Shown here piece after piece: positions 14,175-19,419 of a stretch of 19,419 nucleotides of DNA. Location of the stretch: positions 1-19,419 of the forward strand of contig JAZRHM010000005.1 in assembly GCA_045644765.1 (NCBI GenBank), in the 5' to 3' direction. Below the pieces are notes generated by a model. It was not told where the DNA came from. It worked only from the letters and a program-made list of their open reading frames with translations, and did not search any database. Positions within the stretch are counted from its first letter, which is position 1. Each line of letters begins with the position of its first letter. Source of the DNA: JAFTYO01 sp045644765 (GTDB lineage: Bacteria; Pseudomonadota; Alphaproteobacteria; RF32; CAG-239). Both the position numbers and the translations under genes were made by a program.

Positions 14175-15527
14175 ATGAAAAAAAGTTTTTTATTTACGTT
14201 ATTAACAGTAACTTCTTTATCAAATATAGCTAGTGCCGGTGATGTGTTTGAGGCAATGAGCGGGGCATATGTGAACAATCCTACGCTGCAAGCCCAAAGA
14301 GCTTATCTTAGATCGGTAGATGAAAATGTTGCAATTGCAAAATCCGGTTTCAGACCGACATTAGCTGTTCAAGGACGCTACAGCGATTCTCATGTTCATA
14401 ATGAGTTAGTTGAAATGGATACGGGATATGACGAATCTGTTTCTGCGGTTGCCAGACAGTCTGTATTTAGCGGTTTTTCTACATATAACAGTGTTAAGGC
14501 AGCAAAAGAAACCGTAAAAGCTGAGCAAAATAATTTAGCAAATGTTGAACAACAAGTTTTGTTAGAAGCTTCAACTGCTTATTTGAATGTTTTACGTGAT
14601 GAGTCTATTGTAGATTTACAAAAGAACAATGAAAAACTTTTGAAAAAACGCTTAGATGAAACAAAAGAGCGCTTTAATGTCGGAGAAGTGACAAGGACAG
14701 ACGTTTCTCAAGCAGAAGCGCGTTATTCTCAAGCAATTTCGGATAGAATTGCTGCAGAAGGAAATTTAGCTTCTTCTAAGGCTGTATATGTGCAAGTTGT
14801 AGGGCAAGAACCAAATAAGTTAATTGAACCGGAAGGTCTTTCGGCATTGTTCCCGACTTCTATTGAAGATGCTCTTTCTTATGCAAAAGAACATAACTAT
14901 GGTTTGAAGGCAGCAAAAAATGTTTTGAAGGCGCAATCTCATAATGTTAATGCAAACAAGGGAGCCTTGTTGCCTCAGATAGATTTTGAGGCCTCTACAA
15001 CAAGAGGACAATCTTATGCACCATTAACTAAAGATCCGGAAACAAACAGTTATGCTTGGGGGGTTAGTATGACTATCCCGTTGTATAATTCCGGAGAAAG
15101 TCGAGCAAAAATTCGTCAGAGCAAATATAAAAAGTGGCAGGCTCAAGAAGTTGTTTTGGAAGCAGAAAGGGCGATGGTTTCAGCTGTTAGCAGCAATTGG
15201 GAATATATGATGGCAAATAAAGCTCGTATAGATTCGGTTAAAGATCAAATAGAAGCTTATGCAATTGCTCTGGATGGTGTACAACAGGAAGAAGCTTTGG
15301 GAAATCGTACAGTTTTAGACGTGTTAGATGCTTATCAATCATTGCTAAACTCTAAAGTTGAAGAAGTTAGAGCTCGTCACGATTACTATGTTTCGGGTAT
15401 GCAGTTGTTGTTATCTATGGGAAAACTTACAGCTAAAGACCTGAAATTAGACGTTGAAGTTTATGATGCTCAAAAATATTCAAAAGAAACAGCCGGTAAA
15501 TGGTTGTCATTATCTGTCAAAAAATAA
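14175..15527 (+). CDS. tolC: TolC-family outer-membrane efflux/secretion channel
   Basis: A 450-residue outer-membrane factor of the TolC/OEP family, the trimeric channel that links type I secretion or drug-efflux complexes to the outside. It has a clear signal peptide (MKKSFLFTLLTVTSLSNIASA, then GD), then two OEP repeats. The first has NPTLQAQRAYLRSVDENVAI, LEASTAYLNVLRDESIVDLQ and the hallmark RFNVGEVTRTDVSQAEARYS. The second has GLKAAKNVLKAQSHNVNANK, WGVSMTIPLYNSGESRAKIR and GNRTVLDVLDAYQSLLNSKV. The length is typical. I use ATG 14175, 7 bases after AGGA, in place of the GTG one codon upstream. The popZ-like gene follows 16 bases later. No ABC exporter or membrane-fusion gene is adjacent, as is usual for alphaproteobacterial TolC. 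Confidence 0.92.
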   Translation: MKKSFLFTLLTVTSLSNIASAGDVFEAMSGAYVNNPTLQAQRAYLRSVDENVAIAKSGFRPTLAVQGRYSDSHVHNELVEMDTGYDESVSAVARQSVFSGFSTYNSVKAAKETVKAEQNNLANVEQQVLLEASTAYLNVLRDESIVDLQKNNEKLLKKRLDETKERFNVGEVTRTDVSQAEARYSQAISDRIAAEGNLASSKAVYVQVVGQEPNKLIEPEGLSALFPTSIEDALSYAKEHNYGLKAAKNVLKAQSHNVNANKGALLPQIDFEASTTRGQSYAPLTKDPETNSYAWGVSMTIPLYNSGESRAKIRQSKYKKWQAQEVVLEAERAMVSAVSSNWEYMMANKARIDSVKDQIEAYAIALDGVQQEEALGNRTVLDVLDAYQSLLNSKVEEVRARHDYYVSGMQLLLSMGKLTAKDLKLDVEVYDAQKYSKETAGKWLSLSVKK

Positions 15528-15543
15528 AAGATGAAGGTAGCAG

Positions 15544-15840
15544 ATGAAAGAAAACGAGGAAGAACTTTCAATAGATGAAATTTTAGCAACAATCAGAAAT
15601 GTTTTATGGGATAAAGAGGTACAAAAAAGTGCCTCTCGATCTTGCATCAGAGATTATGAAAAAGAAAGACAAGGTGACGTTTTTGAATTAACACCTAAGA
15701 TGTTAGCAAAAAATTGGGATGTCCCTTATGAATATGCTAATTGGGATTTTAACGATGTAGCAGCAAGAATTTTGCATAAATATTCTCAGGTGTTTGCTTT
15801 AGAAGAAGCAAATGACAGAAAAAAAGAAAGTCATAAATAG
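15544..15840 (+). CDS. Short PopZ/DUF2497-like protein
   Basis: A 98-residue acidic protein. The N-terminal LSIDEILATIRNVL matches the conserved EEILASIRRII helix of the PopZ/DUF2497 family, and GDVFELTPKMLAKN matches the DVLELT segment usual in these proteins. In Caulobacter PopZ, the N-terminal helix recruits client proteins to the cell pole and the C-terminal helices build the polymer. Here the family C-terminal motif (LLxPLLKxWLDxNLP) is not seen; instead residues 60-90 read DVPYEYANWDFNDVAARILH, possibly a replacement helix. It lies directly after the tolC-like gene, a pairing known in Alphaproteobacteria, which supports the call. The usual downstream valS is absent. The ribosome-binding site is AAGGT, 5 bases before the ATG. 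Confidence 0.72.
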   Translation: MKENEEELSIDEILATIRNVLWDKEVQKSASRSCIRDYEKERQGDVFELTPKMLAKNWDVPYEYANWDFNDVAARILHKYSQVFALEEANDRKKESHK

Positions 15841-15870
15841 GAATAATACCCCTGTAAAAGGAGAAGATAT

Positions 15871-16512
15871 ATGAAAAAAATTTTATTATCAATTGTTATG
15901 GTTTCATTTTTGAGTGCGTGTGCAACAGATCCATATACCGGAGAACGTAAAGTGTCAAAAACAGCATGGGGAACAGGTATTGGAACTGCTTTAGGTGCCG
16001 GTGTCGGTGCAATTATCGGTGGTGAAAAAGGAGCTTTAATTGGTGCAGGAATTGGTGCAGGTGTTGGTGCTGCCAGCGGTGGATATATGGATGTTCAAGC
16101 ATCAAAACTTCGCCAAGAATTGCAAGGTACGGGTGTGCAAATTGCAAGAGATGGTGAAAATATACGTCTTATTATGCCAAATGCAATCACTTTTAATACA
16201 AATGAAGCAATTATAAAATTTACGGCTAATCCGGTGTTAGATTCTGTTGCTAAGGTTGCAAAGGAATATGATAAAACTTCTTTACAGGTAATCGGATATA
16301 CAGACAGTACCGGAAGTGATGCAATTAATATTCCGTTATCACAAAGAAGAGCGGCCGCTGTTTTGGAATATTTATCATTAAGAGGTGTTAACAAAGCTCG
16401 TATTAATGCGTTAGGTCTTGGTGCACAAAATCCGATTGCAAGTAATTCTACTTCTGAAGGACGTGAACAAAACAGACGTGTTGAAATATATTTGATAAAT
16501 CAGCAAAAATAA
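15871..16512 (+). CDS. OmpA-family lipoprotein with glycine-zipper segment
   Basis: A 213-residue outer-membrane lipoprotein. The signal peptide ends in a lipobox LSAC, with the lipidated residue at Cys17. Residues about 33-73 are a glycine-zipper segment (GTGIGTALGAGVGAIIGGEK, GALIGAGIGAGVGAASGG). The rest, about 95-213, is an OmpA/Pal/MotB-type peptidoglycan-binding domain with LQVIGYTDSTGSD, LSQRRAAAVLEYL, RINALGLGAQNPIAS and the diaminopimelate-binding type motif REQNRRVEI. The architecture resembles YiaD-type proteins. The protein is likely to tie the outer membrane to peptidoglycan. The ribosome-binding site AAAGGAGAAG is strong; the gene lies 30 bases after the popZ-like gene and may be cotranscribed with it. 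Confidence 0.92.
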   Translation: MKKILLSIVMVSFLSACATDPYTGERKVSKTAWGTGIGTALGAGVGAIIGGEKGALIGAGIGAGVGAASGGYMDVQASKLRQELQGTGVQIARDGENIRLIMPNAITFNTNEAIIKFTANPVLDSVAKVAKEYDKTSLQVIGYTDSTGSDAINIPLSQRRAAAVLEYLSLRGVNKARINALGLGAQNPIASNSTSEGREQNRRVEIYLINQQK

Positions 16513-16543
16513 AAGTGCACTTCAAATTACTTTACTCTTTTAA

Positions 16544-16568
16544 TGTCACCCCTATTTTTTGCTTGCAA
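16544..16568 (+). repeat. Half copy of the REP-like hairpin element (left arm)
   Basis: This 25-base stretch is identical to 16580-16604, the left half of the first twin-hairpin unit. It starts TGTCACCCCTA, ends GCTTGCAA, and lacks the right arm. The two copies are offset by 36 bases. Confidence 0.85.
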
Positions 16569-16580
16569 TCCTTATACCTT

Positions 16581-16678
16581 GTCACCCCTATTTTTTGCTT
16601 GCAAAAAATTCAAGGGGTCTACGAATTAGTTTTAAAAAACGGTAGATGCCTTGACATCACTCCGTTCGGAGGCATGAC
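16581..16678. repeat. Twin-hairpin REP-like unit 1
   Basis: Hairpin 1: GTC, arm ACCCCT (16584-16589), inner stem ATTTTTTG/CAAAAAAT (16590-16597, 16602-16609), arm AGGGGT (16613-16618), C. A linker TACGAATTAG with an A/T run follows. Hairpin 2 is in inverted orientation: arm ATGCCT (16646-16651), inner stem CTCCG/CGGAG around TT, arm AGGCAT (16670-16675), GAC. It aligns base for base in layout with unit 2. Confidence 0.85.
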
Positions 16679-16691
16679 TTAAACAGGAATC

Positions 16692-16790
16692 GTCATCGCT
16701 CGTTTTCGTTAAGAAAACGTCCAGCGATCTTCGAATTAATTTTTAAATCGGTTGGTCCCTTGACGATTCCTAACGGAATCGAGGGACGAC
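16692..16790. repeat. Twin-hairpin REP-like unit 2
   Basis: Hairpin 1: GTC, arm ATCGCT (16695-16700), inner stem CGTTTTC/GAAAACG (16701-16707, 16713-16719), arm AGCGAT (16723-16728), C. The linker is TTCGAATTAA with an A/T run. Hairpin 2, inverted: arm GTCCCT (16755-16760), inner stem GATTCC/GGAATC (16765-16770, 16775-16780), arm AGGGAC (16782-16787), GAC. The frame and linker match unit 1, while the arm sequences differ but stay complementary. Confidence 0.85.
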
Positions 16791-16800
16791 TTTGTTATTT

Positions 16801-16832
16801 TTCCTGACGGAATCAAGGGACGACATTGTTAT
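16801..16832. repeat. Half copy of the REP-like hairpin element (right arm)
   Basis: This 32-base stretch repeats 16767-16798 (offset 34) with three differences. It carries CGGAATCAAGGGACGAC, the right half of hairpin 2 of unit 2, without its left arm. Confidence 0.8.
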
Positions 16833-16900
16833 GTTTTGCATTGTTTTTTCATAAAAAACAAATCTAAAAAACTCTTTATTTACAACAGCTTAAATCCTAC

Positions 16901-16940
16901 AAACTGTTGCATTTAAACGTACGTTTAAATGCAGCAGTTT
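16901..16940. promoter_or_regulatory. 40-base palindrome with central AAACGTACGTTT
   Basis: The arms 16901-16920 and 16921-16940 are reverse complements with a single mismatch (16907/16934), which would still be a G-U pair in RNA. The inner part from 16908 to 16933 is a perfect palindrome without a loop. The core ATTTAAACGTACGTTT recurs exactly at 17040-17055. It is probably an upstream operator for a dimeric regulator; cruciform or RNA roles are alternatives. Confidence 0.65.
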
Positions 16941-17039
16941 AAAATTGTAAAAATAGGAAAAAGTGATTTTTGAGTTTCTTTGTTTTTCAAAAACTTAAGC
17001 AAAAGCAAAAACAGTGCACAAAGACAAAAAAACTGCTTG

Positions 17040-17079
17040 ATTTAAACGTACGTTTTTGTAACATAACACCATATATACT
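17040..17079 (+). promoter_or_regulatory. Candidate promoter with overlapping AAACGTACGTTT operator
   Basis: TATACT (17074-17079) is a good -10, 23 bases before the start codon. No good -35 is present at the right distance. Instead the palindrome AAACGTACGTTT (17044-17055) covers the -35 position. This arrangement suits either repression or activator-dependent transcription. The factor is unknown. Confidence 0.5.
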
Positions 17080-17102
17080 GCAACTATTATAAGGAAAAAA
17101 TT

Positions 17103-19419
17103 ATGAACAAATTTATATTAAAGAACAAACTCTTAGCCACAACTGCTATTTGTGCAATTTCTATGTGTGCTAACACAGTTAAAGCTGAAGAAATCAGCAT
17201 TTTAGATATCTTAAACAATTCAACCACAAAATCCCCCAACATTTCATGGGAAAAAGTCGATACCGCCGGCACCGATACAATCCAAATTGGTGATGAATAT
17301 TTTAAATATACTTACACAACACCGGCAGATTATACCAAAGTAGAAAATTTAACTGAAAATATATCAGTGATTAATCCTACAGAAGATAAGACCTATAAAT
17401 ATTTTGGTTTAGAAGTAAATAACCCTGAAGGAAATGACTATGGAGATATAGAAAACATCTTATTTTCCAACAATAAAGTTACGGCTTCTTTTACCGGTAA
17501 TAAGAAATATTTATATGTCTATGGGGGGGCAATTTCTAACCAAGGCACAATTGGTAAGATAACAGCAGATTTTTTTAATAATTCAATAGAAGCATCAACA
17601 ACTGGTAATAGCGCAGAAGCCTACGCTTATGGTGGAACTATTTATAATGGTGGAACAGTAGAAGCTATAACTGGAAATTTTGCTGGCAATAGTGTGGTAG
17701 GATCTAACGGAGCTGGTGGAGCTATTAATAATAAAGGTACAATATCATCTATAACCGGAGATTTTATCGGTAACAGTGCAACCGAAACTGGATCAGGTTG
17801 TGTTTCTAATGGTGGGGCTATTTCTAATTTTAGTGATGGGACAATATTGTCTATTACTGGCAACTTTACCGGAAATAGCGCAAATGCAAATGTAACAAAT
17901 TCAAGTGCCAATGGTGGTGCTATTTATAATAGTGGTACAATAGAAACTATAACCGGAGATTTTTCAAACAACAATTCAATCGGTAAGAATGCCAATGGTG
18001 GTGCTATTTCTAATTATAAAAGTGGGACAATATTGTCTATTACTGGCAACTTTACCGGAAATGGTACAGTTGGTGGCTATGCTATAGCTGGAGCCATTTA
18101 TAATTATGGCATAATATCGTATATAACTGGAGACTTTATAAACAATAGTGCGAATTCTAAAACCCATGATTCCTATGGCGGAGCTATTTTTAATGTCGAT
18201 GGCGCTACAATAACATCTATAACAGGAGATTTTATCAGCAACAGTGTAACTTCAAATAGTTCTTACCCCAGTTATGATACTCTCAGTGGTGGAGCTATTT
18301 ATAATGATAATGCTAAAATTGGCGATATAACGGGTAATTTTATTGGCAATAGTGCAGTAGCTACAAGTATCAGTGTCTGGGGTGGTGCTATTCATAATAC
18401 CCGCAGAATAGAATCTATCACCGGAGATTTTATCGGCAACAGTGCAACTTCGAAAGATTATAAAGCCTATGGTGGAGCTATTTATAATAGTGGTACAATA
18501 GAAACTATAACCGGAGATTTTTCAAACAACAATTCAATCGGTAAGAATGCCTACGGTGGAGCTATTTTTAATGTTGGCACAATAAACTTTGTAGCTGATG
18601 CATCAGATTCTGAAGATACGTTGCAAGATGATATCTTAATTAAGGGCAACTACATTGAAGTTGATGGAGATAAACGTTATGAAGCCATTTATAACAGACA
18701 TTTAATCAACATTACATCAAATAACGGCGGAAGTTATACATTGTATGATTATATAAATGGAGATAATACAGGTACTATTAACTTTATCAGCGATGATAAT
18801 GAGGGTGCAACAATAAACCTTTATAACAACATACAAAACCAAAAAGACATTAATTTCCAAAACAAATATGTATTAAACATGATATCTCCTGATGATATAC
18901 ATCAAGATGTTTTCACAAGTAAATATAGCTACATTCAAGCTAAGAACATCAACATCAATGCGGCGTTACAAATGATGCTTGATGTAGATTTGGAAAGTGC
19001 GGAAATGGATCGTTTTGAAGCTGGTAATTTCACAATTTCCGCTACCGGTTCAATTGATGTAACCAAATTTAACATCGTAACTGATGTAACAGGAGATATC
19101 GGCACAACAACCGAAGTAGATTTCATTGTATCAGATAACGCAACCGGTTTAGAAAATATAACAAACGTAACCGAAGCAATTGGTGAACTTTATACATATA
19201 CCGTAACCTTTAATCCTGACACCGGTGCGTTTGAGTTTGTGTCAACAGGACTTGCACCAAAACCTGTAACACCTGCACCGGAAGAAGTTGCGCCGAACCA
19301 AGCGCCGTCACTTAGTACAAACACAACGGTTGCAGTTGTAGATACGGTTATAGCACAAATCTTTGATAGAGATGTAACCATATCAACAGATATCAACTAT
19401 GGTGCAGACACAACCGACT
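17103..19419 (+). CDS. Secreted repeat-rich autotransporter/adhesin-like protein, N-terminal 772 codons (3' end outside window)
   Basis: The frame is open from ATG 17103 to the window edge without a stop. A signal peptide (MNKFILKNKLLATTAICAIS, then MCANTVKA) is likely cleaved after Ala28. Residues about 141-490 hold twelve copies of a GGAI[YSFNH]N motif spaced 28-37 residues apart. A typical unit reads GGAIYNSGTIETITGDFSNN, which suggests a right-handed beta-helix passenger. Residues about 500-710 are strand-rich and non-repetitive. Residues about 717-736 are a Pro-rich linker (APKPVTPAPEEVAPNQAPS), after which TVAVVDTVIAQIFDRDVTIS may lead into an outer-membrane beta-barrel, as in type V autotransporters; the barrel itself is not in view. 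AAGGA lies about 7 bases before the ATG. A 75-base internal identity (17919-17993 and 18477-18551) shows recent repeat duplication. Adhesion or another surface role is inference. Confidence 0.85.
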   Translation, partial: MNKFILKNKLLATTAICAISMCANTVKAEEISILDILNNSTTKSPNISWEKVDTAGTDTIQIGDEYFKYTYTTPADYTKVENLTENISVINPTEDKTYKYFGLEVNNPEGNDYGDIENILFSNNKVTASFTGNKKYLYVYGGAISNQGTIGKITADFFNNSIEASTTGNSAEAYAYGGTIYNGGTVEAITGNFAGNSVVGSNGAGGAINNKGTISSITGDFIGNSATETGSGCVSNGGAISNFSDGTILSITGNFTGNSANANVTNSSANGGAIYNSGTIETITGDFSNNNSIGKNANGGAISNYKSGTILSITGNFTGNGTVGGYAIAGAIYNYGIISYITGDFINNSANSKTHDSYGGAIFNVDGATITSITGDFISNSVTSNSSYPSYDTLSGGAIYNDNAKIGDITGNFIGNSAVATSISVWGGAIHNTRRIESITGDFIGNSATSKDYKAYGGAIYNSGTIETITGDFSNNNSIGKNAYGGAIFNVGTINFVADASDSEDTLQDDILIKGNYIEVDGDKRYEAIYNRHLINITSNNGGSYTLYDYINGDNTGTINFISDDNEGATINLYNNIQNQKDINFQNKYVLNMISPDDIHQDVFTSKYSYIQAKNININAALQMMLDVDLESAEMDRFEAGNFTISATGSIDVTKFNIVTDVTGDIGTTTEVDFIVSDNATGLENITNVTEAIGELYTYTVTFNPDTGAFEFVSTGLAPKPVTPAPEEVAPNQAPSLSTNTTVAVVDTVIAQIFDRDVTISTDINYGADTTD

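Larger units (their letters stand above)
16513..17102. other. 590-base gene-free region with hairpin repeats and palindromes
   Basis: No credible gene or tRNA is visible on either strand. The left part (16544-16832) is filled by REP-like hairpin repeats, described separately. The right part (16833-17102) is AT-rich and holds two copies of the AAACGTACGTTT palindrome, the promoter and the ribosome-binding site of the secreted repeat protein. No classical terminator is seen directly after the OmpA-lipoprotein gene; the first hairpin of the repeat array may act as one. Confidence 0.7.

Noticed and set aside
14170..14177. ATGTGATG at the tolC-like start, a possible start-stop upstream ORF
   Set aside because: The first ATG is only 2 bases from AGGA, too close for initiation; it looks like a coincidence of composition.
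16544..16604. Two identical 25-base direct repeats that might be a CRISPR fragment
   Set aside because: There are only two copies, 11 bases apart, and both are explained as a full and a half copy of the hairpin repeat; no cas gene is near.
17642..18167. Open reading frames on the minus strand within the adhesin-like gene
   Set aside because: They mirror the repeat units, have no ribosome-binding site, and the + frame is open throughout with a signal peptide.
17837..18551. A 62-codon higher-order repeat period (offsets of 186 and 558 bases)
   Set aside because: Spacings between successive GGAI motifs range from 28 to 37 residues, so the 1:3 ratio of the two offsets is probably chance.

Overview
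The window looks like a chromosome segment from a low-GC alphaproteobacterium, probably one of the uncultured host-associated lineages. The evidence is a proteobacterial S10/spc ribosomal cluster with the long zinc-free S14, a TolC-type outer-membrane channel gene directly followed by a short PopZ/DUF2497-like gene (an alphaproteobacterial pairing), an OmpA-type lipoprotein, and very AT-rich coding. The lineage is inferred; no rRNA gene is present to confirm it.

Region 1 (1-6120) is the end of the S10 operon and most of the spc operon, all on +: rplV (partial), rpsC, rplP, rpmC, rpsQ, rplN, rplX, rplE, rpsN, rpsH, rplF, rplR, rpsE, rpmD, rplO. Genes are almost contiguous and each has a good ribosome-binding site. 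The exception is a 143-base rpmD-rplO gap holding a long imperfect hairpin. The cluster stops at rplO with a perfect 24-bp terminator hairpin. The usual secY/rpsM/rpsK/rpoA/rplQ block does not follow. The last codons of rplO plus the terminator are repeated, in decayed form, 130 bases downstream.

Region 2 (6266-11535) is accessory. Four genes run leftward: a two-TM protein with a C-terminal helical domain, a DUF805-like membrane protein, an ADP-ribosylglycohydrolase, and an ankyrin-repeat protein. They end at a rho-independent terminator. Divergent from them, with a near-consensus promoter, is a 514-residue protein with MORN-like repeats and an unrecognised, possibly hydrolase-like C-terminal part. 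ADP-ribose signalling is a plausible common theme for the leftward cluster, but this is inference.

Region 3 (11495-16512) holds glycogen/maltodextrin phosphorylase (leftward, GTG start), then tolC-like, popZ-like and OmpA-lipoprotein genes (rightward), i.e. storage-polysaccharide breakdown followed by envelope and cell-pole functions.

Region 4 (16513-17102) is a 590-base gene-free stretch. It contains a family of REP-like hairpins whose arms differ in sequence but remain self-complementary, arranged as two twin-hairpin units of about 98 bases plus two half copies. It also contains two copies of an AAACGTACGTTT palindrome, one of them at the promoter of the next gene.

Region 5 (17103-19419) is the first 772 codons of a secreted, repeat-rich, autotransporter/adhesin-like protein that runs off the right edge.
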